This document shows positions 25,510 through 35,500 of a stretch of DNA of 38,954 bases, piece by piece. The position numbers and the translations under genes are program-made. Under the pieces are notes generated by a model. That model saw only the letters and a program-made list of their open reading frames with translations. It had not been told where the DNA came from and did not search any database. Position 1 is the first letter of the stretch. Each line of letters opens with the position of its first letter. Origin of the DNA: a candidate division WS1 bacterium (lineage in GTDB: Bacteria; Armatimonadota; Zipacnadia; Zipacnadales; UBA5352); the NCBI GenBank assembly GCA_012522765.1, contig JAAYJW010000422.1, positions 1-38,954 of the forward strand, read 5' to 3'.

Positions 25510-26799
25510 CTAGGCCAGCGCCTCCAGCAGCCGCACCTGTGCGTCAACGATCTGCCCGCCCGCCTCCGGGGCGAGCTTGCTGCCGCGACATAGCGTAGGT
25601 TCGTAGCCTCCGGTGGCGATTGCCACGGCCGTCGGCACGTAGCCCGCGTTTCCGTTCGCCAGCGAAGCGTACATCGTGTGGGCGAACGGACTGCGGGCCT
25701 TGCAGTCGAGGCCGAACTCGCAGAACATCTGCCCCGGCCCCGAGGCGATGGCGAGGTCGCCTACGCGCGCGCAGATCAACTCGCAGGCCTGCTCCCCCTC
25801 GCGCTCAATCTGCTCGGCCAGCAGCACACGGTCGCGCGCGAAGACCATCTCCGGGCTGTAGTCGCCCGGCTGACGGCTGGCCACCATGGCGCGATCGCGC
25901 TGAAGCTGCTCCGGGTCGGGATGGCGGAAGTCCACGCTGATCGTCTCGGACGCGAGGCCCATCACCGGGGCGGGATCATACGTGGCATCGGCGAGCAGCT
26001 TGAGCGACTCGCCGGTGAGTTTGCGGCCGATGCGCGTGATGCCCTCCGGGCCGCGCTGGGGCAGGTCAAGCTCGCGGTTCACCTGCGTGATGTCGCCCAT
26101 CGCGCCGTTGAGGAAGACCACCGGGGCACCGGTGGCGCGCAGCATCAGGTCGCTCCAGACGCCGGGGTAGTCGGCGGAGACTCCGGGCGTGGCGGAGACC
26201 GTGCAGTGGCAGGTGAAGTTGCCGATGACGCCGAGGAAGTCGCCATCAACGGCTTTCAGCGCCAGCAGCAGCACCTGCGGATCGTCGGGGCCCGCCCGCC
26301 CGATGACATCCTCGCGCGACGGGTCAACGTGCGTCTCCTGCGAGCCGTCGGCAATGTGCCAGCGGCGGTTCCAGGCGAGACCTTCGGCGATGCCGGCAAG
26401 CTGCGCGACCTCAGCAGGCACGGCATTGCGAGCGGCCTCAGCGATCGCGCCGGCGATCCGACGCGCGATCTCCTCGCGGTAGTGCGGGTCCGAATCGACG
26501 CCCAGCACGTCGTTCGCCGGGCCGCCGGTGTGCGTGTGACTCGCGGCGACAATGACGCTGCCGGCGGGGACAGGACAGACTTCTGCGGCCATCTCTCGCG
26601 CATGCAGGACATCCTCGGACTTGAGGGATACTGCGTCAACGCCCACGAATGCGAGCGCAGCGTCGTCGCCAAGCAGCACACCTGCGCGCACCCGGAGCGG
26701 GTCATGGGCTCCCTGTGCGGGACGTGGAGCGTAGCCTCCGGGCATGGCGGCGCCTGTCGGGGGCGTGATGTCGGCCACGTGGAAACCTGCGCGAAGCAT
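25510..26799 (-). CDS. Neutral/alkaline non-lysosomal ceramidase-like protein
   Basis: LRAGFHVADITPPTGAAMPGGYAPRPAQGAHDPLRVRAGVLLGDDAALAFVGVDAV; ASHTHTGGP; FLNGAMGDITQVNRE. Confidence 0.8.
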   Translation of the reverse strand: MLRAGFHVADITPPTGAAMPGGYAPRPAQGAHDPLRVRAGVLLGDDAALAFVGVDAVSLKSEDVLHAREMAAEVCPVPAGSVIVAASHTHTGGPANDVLGVDSDPHYREEIARRIAGAIAEAARNAVPAEVAQLAGIAEGLAWNRRWHIADGSQETHVDPSREDVIGRAGPDDPQVLLLALKAVDGDFLGVIGNFTCHCTVSATPGVSADYPGVWSDLMLRATGAPVVFLNGAMGDITQVNRELDLPQRGPEGITRIGRKLTGESLKLLADATYDPAPVMGLASETISVDFRHPDPEQLQRDRAMVASRQPGDYSPEMVFARDRVLLAEQIEREGEQACELICARVGDLAIASGPGQMFCEFGLDCKARSPFAHTMYASLANGNAGYVPTAVAIATGGYEPTLCRGSKLAPEAGGQIVDAQVRLLEALA

Positions 26800-26836
26800 T
26801 GAGGTCACCTCTTGTTGTCGTCTCTGCACGAAGTCT

Positions 26837-26858
26837 CGACAGGCGAGGGCGCCTGTCG
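26837..26858. terminator. Intergenic hairpin, candidate terminator
   Basis: CGACAGGCG-AGGG-CGCCTGTCG, 9-bp perfect stem between two minus-strand genes; no T tract. Confidence 0.5.
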
Positions 26859-26888
26859 TCCGGGGTTGCTGTCGGCCGCAACTTCCCG

Positions 26889-28100
26889 CTACCTCGGCAG
26901 ATCATCCTCCGGATGGAACTCCTCCGAGACCCACCAACCGCGTTCGAGCAGGTAGTCCTCGCTTGCGAACATCATCGGCGCGGCCTGCAGCGCGCAGATG
27001 CGGGCTGTGCCGGTGACGCTGATCGTGATCGCGCCTCCCACCGCGCGTCCGGGCACAACCCAGCAGTCGTAGTCTCCGGCCGCAACCGGAAGCGCCTCAC
27101 GTGGTTCGCCTACGCCGCCGGCGAGAGTCGCGGCGATCTCCCGGGTGGGATCTCCTGCCAGCAGGCTGACGAGGTAGACGCCGTCCCGCTCAATGGGCAT
27201 GCTGAGGTTCAGCGTCGCGTCGGTGATGGACGCGCCGTCGACACGTTCGTCGCGCACCCCCACGAAGCGCTCATCACGGGTGAGAACGCCGCCGGGCTGG
27301 ATGCAGGCGTCGAAGCGGTCAAGCTGCTCGGTGCCGATGTTGAGGCGCGACGTCGGGCTGTAGGGCTCGGTCCAGCGCGTGTTGACAACCGGATGTACAT
27401 CGGCGACCGGCGTATCGAGGGCGGGCGTCACCACGAGCTTGAAGTCGTGAATCGTGCCGCGCCGCGCCTTGCCATCCGCGCTGATAAGGCGCCAGCCATC
27501 GTCGGCGCGAATGAGCGTGAAGCGCACGACCGCCGGGCCCATCCCGGGCCCGTTGTACCAAGTGCCCTTGGGGTTCGCGTCGAAGTCTACGCCACCGTCG
27601 GCGAGATGAAGGCGCAGGTACTCAAGGTTGTTGATGCGCCTGACGCCATCTGGGCCGAGCGTCCCGGTCGCCGTCCTCCCGTCGCGTCCGGCGTCGCCGA
27701 CGGGGGCGCCGATGCACTCAAAGCGCGCACCGTCGAGAGTTGCCAGTGGCACGATGACGCCACCTGACGAAACGCCGGTCGCGTTGGACTCGAGGAAGCG
27801 TAGCTGCGTGATCTCGAGCCGGTCGGGGCGAGCCGCGATCTCCTGCCGCAGCTTCCAGCCGGCGCCTGTCGCCCAGCGATGGTGCACCTGCGCCCAACCC
27901 TCGGCCTGGACCTGCCAGGTCTCGACCTCGCCGGTCGGCGGGTCAAGATACCAGTCGCTGACCACGCGTTGCCCCGCGACGTCTATCTGTAGCGGCTCAA
28001 CCGACTGCAGATCAACCTGCGCGCAGGCGCATACCGCGGTGAGAAGGAGCAGGGCGGTCGCGCATGCCATCGTCGCCATCAGTCTGTTCTCACTCGTCAT
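26889..28100 (-). CDS. Secreted hypothetical protein
   Basis: Signal peptide MATMACATALLLLTAVCACAQ; start overlaps the upstream gene end by 11 nt (28090-28100). Alternative start 28079. Confidence 0.7.
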   Translation of the reverse strand: MTSENRLMATMACATALLLLTAVCACAQVDLQSVEPLQIDVAGQRVVSDWYLDPPTGEVETWQVQAEGWAQVHHRWATGAGWKLRQEIAARPDRLEITQLRFLESNATGVSSGGVIVPLATLDGARFECIGAPVGDAGRDGRTATGTLGPDGVRRINNLEYLRLHLADGGVDFDANPKGTWYNGPGMGPAVVRFTLIRADDGWRLISADGKARRGTIHDFKLVVTPALDTPVADVHPVVNTRWTEPYSPTSRLNIGTEQLDRFDACIQPGGVLTRDERFVGVRDERVDGASITDATLNLSMPIERDGVYLVSLLAGDPTREIAATLAGGVGEPREALPVAAGDYDCWVVPGRAVGGAITISVTGTARICALQAAPMMFASEDYLLERGWWVSEEFHPEDDLPR

Positions 28101-30180
28101 ATGCCCACACCACCGCGTATGTGCTGAAGCTCTCAGCGGGAATAGTGACCATCGTCACGCTCTCAGCCGCGACCGCCGTGAGGGTAAGCGGCTCCGGGCG
28201 CTCAGGCGTCGCGAGCACAGCTTCCGCCACCCCGCCGGGCAGGCGCAGTGTCAACTGCGGCAGAGGCGGCATCGGCGGCGGGTTGTCGTGGTCGAAAGCG
28301 ATCTCATCGCCCTCCCGCAGACTGCGCCCGGTGCAGTTGAGCAGGTGGATGCAGCGGGCGGGGCGGCCGTCGCGCTCGGCGCGGTAGACCGTCGCGAGCA
28401 GTCCGGTCGCTTCGAGGCCCTCGACGGAGAAGTGAGGCGCATCGCCGAGAATCTGCGCCGCTACGTCCTGAATTCCCCCGATTGCCTCGGGCACCAGCGG
28501 CGGCTTGTAGCCACCACCGCGAGCGTAGTTGCCCGGAAGTTGGCTGGTCTCGTAGGCAAGCTTGCCGCCCTTGACCGCGGCGTACCAAATCTCGCCGTCT
28601 CCGACCTGGCGCAGCGTTATGAGTGGCGCAGCGCGGGGGTCGTTGGGGACGAAGCCGTGGACCACGAGCGCGTCTTCGGCGATCGCGACTCTGCGCACCG
28701 GGATGTCGGGCCAGCCCTCCGGCAGCGTCTCAGTGCTCAGATTGCCCTCCAGCAGCGTTACTCCCGCCTCTGTCAGCAACGGATCATCCGAGGGCGTCCC
28801 GTCGTGGTTCCGCGTGCCGGCCTCGTAGGTGAGCAGCAGCTTGCCACCGGCGCGCACGTAATCCATCAGCGCGGTCTTCTGCTCGGGCGAGATCGCCGTG
28901 GCGTTCGGCAGAACGATGAGCCGGTAGCGGTCGAGCGCGCCCGGCTCTGTCAGTTCGCTCTCGATGATGGGCCGGGCGGCGAAAGGTCCCAGCAGCAGGG
29001 CCTGCATCCAGCCGCGAAACTCGGTGTCATAGTAGTCGAAGTCATAGTCCAGGTCGCGCGTGGAGCCTGAGAGCAGCACGCCGATGTCGGGGTCCAGGCG
29101 CGCCGACTGATCGTCCATCTGCCACGGCCAGTTCAGCAGGTCCTGCGGGCGCGGGTCCTCGTTGTCGGGCTGCAGGGACCACCAGATCGAGTGCCCGACA
29201 GTGCGCCCGAAGGCCCAGCAGAAGTACGCGCTCGGGCGGGTTATGTCGAACTTCGCCCAGTTGGTCGTACCGCTTGCTTCGCCCAGCGCACGGCGCTGGG
29301 CAAGCAGGTCCGCGATGTAGGGGTAGCTCTGAAACGGGACCGGGTTGAGTTCGGTGCCGATGGTGTCCACGGACGCAACCTGCACATCATAGGGCGCTCC
29401 GCGCGTCCACGATCCGGGCGAGGACTGCGATGCGGTCGTGTAGTCGAAGATCTGCACGTCAGGGTTGATCGCGGTCAGCCCCTCGCGGACCACGTCGTAG
29501 AAGTCATTGATCGATTTGCCGCGCCACTGCATCCACTCGCGGTACTCGGGGTCGGCGAGCGCTGCATCGAAGAAGCCCGGGGCCTCGATGGCCGGATAGT
29601 CGCGACCTTTCTCAGCGCGCCACTTCTCGCGACACCAGCGGCAGCCGCAGAAGCCGCGGCCCCCCACCCACGAGACTTCATCCATCTGCCAGGCATCCAG
29701 CCCCGTCTCGCGCTGCCACTGCTGCGCGTAGTCCACGTAGAAGCGCTGGAAGTCGGGGTTGTTGAGGCAGAAGATCCGGTGGCGGGTCATCATGTCCGCC
29801 GCGTGAAGCTGGAACCAGTCCGGATTCGCCCATGCCAGCGGGTAGGCATCGTAGTACACGATGGTCAGATCCATGTGCTCGATGACCTTCAGCCCATGGC
29901 GGTGGCAGGCGTCCACGATCATGCGCATCACATCTCGGACACCCTCATCGCGCTCGAGCCAGTTGAGCCGGAAGTGATAGCCCGAGCAGATGACGGCCGT
30001 GTAGCCCGCCGCGGCAATGGCCGCCGCCCGCGCCTCGCACTCCTCCGGGGTGTTTGTATAGAAGCGGTCGGCGTCATTACTGCCACCCCACTGGATGAAT
30101 GCCATGTTGTAGGTCCAGTCAGCGGAGTGCACAGGCAGGGCAATCAGCAGAAGCCCTACTAAGGCCAGCGATCTGGTCAT
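28090..30180 (-). CDS. Secreted glycoside-hydrolase-like protein (GHL6-like barrel plus beta-galactosidase trimerisation-like domain)
   Basis: Signal peptide; AAAIAAAGYTAVICSGYHFRLNW; GLDAWQMDEVSWVGGRGFCGCRWCREKW; PNATAISPEQKTALMDYVRAGGKLLLTYEAG. Confidence 0.75.
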   Translation of the reverse strand: MTRSLALVGLLLIALPVHSADWTYNMAFIQWGGSNDADRFYTNTPEECEARAAAIAAAGYTAVICSGYHFRLNWLERDEGVRDVMRMIVDACHRHGLKVIEHMDLTIVYYDAYPLAWANPDWFQLHAADMMTRHRIFCLNNPDFQRFYVDYAQQWQRETGLDAWQMDEVSWVGGRGFCGCRWCREKWRAEKGRDYPAIEAPGFFDAALADPEYREWMQWRGKSINDFYDVVREGLTAINPDVQIFDYTTASQSSPGSWTRGAPYDVQVASVDTIGTELNPVPFQSYPYIADLLAQRRALGEASGTTNWAKFDITRPSAYFCWAFGRTVGHSIWWSLQPDNEDPRPQDLLNWPWQMDDQSARLDPDIGVLLSGSTRDLDYDFDYYDTEFRGWMQALLLGPFAARPIIESELTEPGALDRYRLIVLPNATAISPEQKTALMDYVRAGGKLLLTYEAGTRNHDGTPSDDPLLTEAGVTLLEGNLSTETLPEGWPDIPVRRVAIAEDALVVHGFVPNDPRAAPLITLRQVGDGEIWYAAVKGGKLAYETSQLPGNYARGGGYKPPLVPEAIGGIQDVAAQILGDAPHFSVEGLEATGLLATVYRAERDGRPARCIHLLNCTGRSLREGDEIAFDHDNPPPMPPLPQLTLRLPGGVAEAVLATPERPEPLTLTAVAAESVTMVTIPAESFSTYAVVWAYDE

Positions 30181-30240
30181 TCATTACTCCTCCTCACTGC
30201 GTGAGGGTTTCCATCCTCCCGGCCCGCACACCTTCAGCCA

Positions 30241-30275
30241 AAGAAAAACGGGGCGCCCGCAGAAGGGCGCCCCGT
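30241..30275 (-). terminator. Rho-independent terminator of the Gfo/Idh/MocA gene
   Basis: Minus strand: CGGGGCGCCC-TTCTGC-GGGCGCCCCG followed by TTTTTCTTT; 27 nt beyond the 30302 gene end. Confidence 0.9.
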
Positions 30276-30301
30276 GATTGTGACCCTCGTGACTGGCCTG
30301 C

Positions 30302-31471
30302 TCAGTCGTCGGAGAGGCCGTCGAAGCGGAAGCTCTCGGTGATCTCTACGGCCTCGGAGGCGTAGGGCCACCCGAGCAGTTCGCTGAAGAGCTTGCGCTG
30401 GGCGGCGGCGTAGTCGATCAGCCAGTTGATCCCGGTCATGTCCGTCCACGGAACCTTCTGAATCTTTCCGGCCGACGCGTACGCGCCGTCAATCAGGAGC
30501 GTAGCTTTCACCGCTTCGGAGGCCGGGGCATGCAGCGTGCTCTTCTCGCCGCGGATAGCCGCGATCAGGTTCTTGTGTATCTCATCGCGGTCAGTCGGGT
30601 CGTCGAAGACGATTGGCTCCTCCTCGCCGTCGAGATGGACGACCGCCTTGCCGGTGTCCCACGACGCCCGGCCCTTCGTGCCGAAGATGTCGAGGTCGGT
30701 GCGGTAGCTGTCACCGCAGTTGGTGGTGCAGTAGAAGTGAAGTGTGGCTTCGCCTAGGTCCGCGCGCAGAGCGGCGAGATCCTCGACCTCGATGTTCGGG
30801 TGGGCCTGATAAAGCTCCGCCTGCACCGAACGCGGATACGCGTGATCCTCCACGCGCGAGCCCATCTGCAGCGCGGTGTTCATCAAATGCACCGCCTGGT
30901 TCATCATGACGCCGTCCCAGACAGGCAGTTCGTCAGCGTAGCGCTTGCCGGTCCAGTGGCCGCGCGAGTAGTACTCGTCGGTGCGCTTCCACTGCATGAC
31001 GCCAACGACCTCGCGCAGCTCGCCGAGGCCCCCATCGGCAATGAACTCCTTGAGGCGATGCGAGTGGGGGAACGAGGTGTACTGAAAGTCAACCGCCACG
31101 TGCAGGCCCTTCTCCTCCGCCAGCCGGGCGACTTCCCAGCCGTCCTGCGCGAGGACGGTGACGGGCTTCTCCACCAGCACATGCAGACCGCGGTTGAGAC
31201 ACTCGATGGCGTAGGGCGCATGCCAGTGATGCGGGACGGCCAGCGTGACGTAGTCGAGGCTGTCGCCCACCTCGTCAAGCATCGCCACGATGTCATCGTA
31301 GACGGGAACGCCCCACTCGCGCACCTCTGCGACTGCCGGCGCGACCTTCTCGCGCTCGGGATACTTCTCTACCGCGGCCACCAGTTCAACGTCCTCCAGC
31401 TCGTGCATGATCTTCCGGTGGTAGCCTCCGATGCCGGATGTGCCGACAACGGCGGCTCTGACGGGTTCCAC
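30302..31471 (-). CDS. Gfo/Idh/MocA family oxidoreductase
   Basis: VRAAVVGTSGIGGYHRKIMHELEDVELVAAVE; LDYVTLAVPHHWHAPYAIECLNRGLHVLVEKPVTV. Confidence 0.92.
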   Translation of the reverse strand: MEPVRAAVVGTSGIGGYHRKIMHELEDVELVAAVEKYPEREKVAPAVAEVREWGVPVYDDIVAMLDEVGDSLDYVTLAVPHHWHAPYAIECLNRGLHVLVEKPVTVLAQDGWEVARLAEEKGLHVAVDFQYTSFPHSHRLKEFIADGGLGELREVVGVMQWKRTDEYYSRGHWTGKRYADELPVWDGVMMNQAVHLMNTALQMGSRVEDHAYPRSVQAELYQAHPNIEVEDLAALRADLGEATLHFYCTTNCGDSYRTDLDIFGTKGRASWDTGKAVVHLDGEEEPIVFDDPTDRDEIHKNLIAAIRGEKSTLHAPASEAVKATLLIDGAYASAGKIQKVPWTDMTGINWLIDYAAAQRKLFSELLGWPYASEAVEITESFRFDGLSDD

Positions 31472-31557
31472 GATACGTACACCTCCGATTGATGTGCGGC
31501 TGTGTGATTCTTCACTCCGCTCCGGGGGAACAGTGGTGGAGCGGGCACGGTAGCTGC

Positions 31558-32364
31558 TTATCCGGCGCCCTCGGTTACAAACCTGAGCTTGTCGGCAAGC
31601 ACCCTCGGCATTGCGTCATGCAGGAAGACCTGCACGATGATGCGGTCGGCGCTCTCAAACGACGGACGGAAGAGCTCTATCAAACGCCCGCGGATCTCCT
31701 CCCCGCCGCGCTGATACTGCTGTGCGTCCATCGCGCGGGCAACCGAGAGCAGTTCGAGGATGGTTTCGGAGTCGAGGTCAAGGTCGGGCTGGGCGAGTTC
31801 ATCGGCGTAGGGCGGCACCTCGCGCTCGAAGGCCTCGTCATCAAGCTCGCGCACCCACTCGACGAGGTCCAGCACCTGCCGCCGCGCCTGCTCCTCACCG
31901 GTGATGATCGCCACCTGAGGCTCGGTCAGAATCTCGCGGAATGTCTGCGCATGCGGCGCAAGTGCCTCGTCAAGGGTGATATCAAGCTCAAGGAGCGCGT
32001 CCTGCATGTCACCGATCTGGTCCATCAACTGGTCGGGCGGCTGCTGGTCGCGGATGAGCAGATCGCGCCGCTGCTGAAGGAGCGGGCGGAACTGGCGCAG
32101 CAGAGCGATGCGCTGCTGCTCAACGCCCATCGAAGTCGCGCGCAGGCGCTCGACGGCCGGGATCAGGAGGCCTATCTGCTCAGCACTGAGTTGGAGAGTG
32201 TTGAGGTCTTCGAGCAGAATGATCTCGGCATCGAGCATGTCAAGCTCGCGTCCCAGTTCGCGCAGGTCGGGCGACACCTGGGCGCGCGCGCAGCCTGTGT
32301 TGAGGACAAGCACGGCGGTTAGAGAAAGACAGAGGGCGATGGTGTGGCGCGACGACCGATACAT
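31558..32364 (-). CDS. Putative lipoprotein, helical Spy/CpxP-like
   Basis: ATG 32364 opens MYRSSRHTIALCLSLTAVLVLNTGCARA (lipobox-like LNTGC); LSAEQIGLLIPAVERL and LTEPQVAIITGEEQ. The track start 32541 is too far upstream. Confidence 0.7.
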   Translation of the reverse strand: MYRSSRHTIALCLSLTAVLVLNTGCARAQVSPDLRELGRELDMLDAEIILLEDLNTLQLSAEQIGLLIPAVERLRATSMGVEQQRIALLRQFRPLLQQRRDLLIRDQQPPDQLMDQIGDMQDALLELDITLDEALAPHAQTFREILTEPQVAIITGEEQARRQVLDLVEWVRELDDEAFEREVPPYADELAQPDLDLDSETILELLSVARAMDAQQYQRGGEEIRGRLIELFRPSFESADRIIVQVFLHDAMPRVLADKLRFVTEGAG

Positions 32365-32515
32365 TGCAGACTCCTCCGGCGGGACACGGTGCTGAGCTTC
32401 GTGGCTGATTGTACACTTCCGGCGAACAGGCTGCAAGCGCGCAGTGGACGGAGGTCTGGCGCCCCGGACGCGGAAGGGCGACGCGAGTGCTAACATCACC
32501 CTGCCGGGGGTGCGT

Positions 32516-35500
32516 ATGCGCCAAGCAGCCGCCGTGATCATGTTGCTGTGCGTGCCGCTCGCAGTCTCCGCCGCTACCGTGCAGCAGTTCCTTGCGAGCG
32601 AACTCGGACCTCCCGCCAGTGTCGAGGACCTTGGCGGGGGTGAGGCCTACGTCATCTCAGGTGGCAGCCACGACGGCCACCAGGCGCTACGGTGGCCGCT
32701 GCTTGATTTCCCGGCGACCTCCACGCGCTACGCGCTGCAGTACCACGTCTGCGCAGACCGCGATGCTCACCCGCAGATGGTGGATCTGTGGCCGCGTGAG
32801 GGCGGCCTCGGCATCGGCCTTCCTCGCCCGAGCGGCGCGAACTTCTACGGCGCAGGCTTCCTCGACGTGCTGGTTGACGGCACTTCTCTGGGCCCGTGGC
32901 TGGCGAGGATCGAGCGGCTGGAGTGGGAGCGCGCGACCGGCTACAGGTTCACATGGCGCCTTCGGGATACCACGCTGTCAGTGACCGCCATCGGCCACGA
33001 GGGCAGTGACCATCTGCTGCTGCACGGTGAGATAGACGCGCCCCTGCCGCCCAACAGCTTCGAAGTGACGCTACGCTGCTTCCCCTCGAGCTTCTCTCAA
33101 CCGCGAGAGCGTTTCGTGCGGACCGTCGAGCGTGAGCTTGTCGCCGGTGATTCTGCGCTGCTGGCGCCCAATGAGTGGTGGGCGCTGTGCGCAGACAGAC
33201 GTTACGATGAGGCCACTCTTCCGGCAGAATCGGCCGGGCCATGCGCGTTCGCCTACGATCCGCTGCAGATGGCGCGCGTGAACGTCACCGTCAGCAGTTA
33301 CCCGGTCAGCGCCCGCCTGGAGCTGAGGCCGGACCAGACGAGCTTCGACATCGCGCTGTGGGAGTTCCCCGACACTGCGAATGACGCCGCTTTCGCCGCG
33401 CTGGAGGATGCGCTGGGAGGCCTTCAGGGGACCGAAGAGCGGCTGGCGCCGATGGAACTGGTCGAAGCGCCACCTCGCGTACTCGTGAGCGAGGGGCGCC
33501 CGGCCGCGACTATTGTCGTGCCCGTGGAGGCCACGGTGAGGGAGATGACGGCCGCTCGGGACCTGCAGCTTTACCTCCAGCGGATGAGCGGAGCGTATCT
33601 GCCGGTTGCGCGCGAGGGCGAGACGACCGGAGGTAACCGGGTCCTGCTTGGGGCGGTCGCGGGGCATAGCTACCGCGCTGTACCCGCCGGAAGAGCGGGC
33701 TTTGAGCTTCGCACCGACGGCCGCGACGTGCTGATACGTGGGGAGGATGACTTCGCCACGCTCTACGGCGCCTGCGAATTGCTGGAACGCCTCGGTGTGC
33801 GGTGGTATCTGCCCGACCGCATCGGCGAGGTCGTGCCTGAGCGCAGCACTATCGAAGTCCCCGAGCTTGATGAGGTGCAGCGGCCCGATTTCGCCATGCG
33901 CTGGATCGGGCGCAGCGAGTGGAGCTACCGCAACAAGTGCAACGGGCCCGCGGGGGAGATAGGCAAGGGCTTCAGCGTTGAGCCGCGCATCTATCACTCG
34001 CAGTACAACTTCATGGGCGCCGATGACTACTTCGACGAGCATCCGGAGTGGTTCGCGCTGGAGAATGGCGTACGGGTGGGAGACACTCATGCCAAGCCCT
34101 GCACCACCAATCCTGAGGTGATACGCAAGACTGCCGCCAACATGGCCGCCTACCTCGACGCTCATCCCGAGGCGAGCATGATCGGCCTCTCATTCACCGA
34201 CCATGCGCACTACTGCCAATGCCCGGATTGCACCGCGCTGGATGAGCAGGATGTTCCTCGCGATCAGAGCATGTCGAGGCGGACGCTGATCTTCTACAAC
34301 GCGGTGGCGGAAGAGCTGGTGAAGACGCATCCGGAGGCGCGGATTCTCGCCGGAGCATATCACGTGTATACCTACCCGCCGAAGGACCGTGATATTACCG
34401 CCCATCCGGCGCTCTCGCTGGTATTGTGTCATTACAACTCCTACTGCAACATCCACCCGATGAACGATCCGACCTGTCCACCGAACGTGGAATTCGCGCG
34501 GCTGCTGGCGGACTGGCAGCGCCTGATCCCGGATGTCTACATCTACGAGTATTACCACAGCGACGGCAGTCAGTACCTGCCATGGCCCCTCGTCAGGCCC
34601 ATTCGGCAGGACATCCCGTACCTGCGCGAGATCGGCTCAGGTGGGCTTTACACGCAATACGCGCAGGTCTGGAACACGTTCCTGAGTTACTATGTCGCGG
34701 CGGAGCTGCTCTGGGACGCCGACGCGGACGTAGACGCGCTGCTGGAGGAGTTCTACGCGAACTTCTTCGGCCCCGCGGAGCAGCCGATGGCCGCGCATTT
34801 CACCACGCTGATCAACGCCATCGGCGAAAGCGAGATGCATGCCTGTACGTGCAGCCTCGGCGGGCGCGGCCCACGCAACATCTTCACCCCGGAGCTTCTC
34901 GCCCACCTCCGCGCGCACCTCGAAGAGGCGAAGCGCCTTGCGGCGGAGGAACCGCTGGTGACGGCGCGACTGCGCAAGATTGACGCCTCGCAGGAGTACG
35001 CCGAGCGCCTCATGGCCTACCTCGACGTCCGTGATGCGGTGCAGCGGATGCGACCGGGCGCCGAGCGTCAGGCCGCGGCCGTGGATGCGCTCGCGATGAT
35101 CGAGGGGCTTTACGATGAAATTACCCGCGATCCACGCCGGTGGGAGGGCGTCTGCTCGCCCGGCTCATACCACTGGCGGGGGCTTCTGCCGCGGGCGCGC
35201 GAGATGGCCGCCGCTCCGCAGATAGCTGTCGGGGAGACACTGCGCGATCTGCCGACAGAGTGGCGGTTCGCCCTCGACCGGGAAGATGTCGGCGAGACTG
35301 AAGGGTGGTTCGCGCCGGAGTTTGACGATGCGCAGTGGGCGACCATCAGCGTGCTCGACTACTGGGAGAACCAGGGCTACGAAGCCTACGATGGCGTAGC
35401 GTGGTACCGAACTGCGGTGGAGATCACGGAGGAAGACGCTGCTGCGACGCTGCTGCTGGCCTTCGCCGGAGTGGACGCGGGTGCTACCGTCTACGTAAAC

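Noticed and set aside
25678-30162. Plus-strand ORFs 25678-26802, 26799-27767, 27628-29070 and 29191-30162
   Set aside because: Antisense to ceramidase-like, hypothetical and GH-like genes; compositionally biased with no domain motifs.
31517-31544. 7-bp hairpin CCGCTCC...GGAGCGG near the lipoprotein gene end
   Set aside because: Long 14-nt loop and no T tract; too weak to call a terminator.
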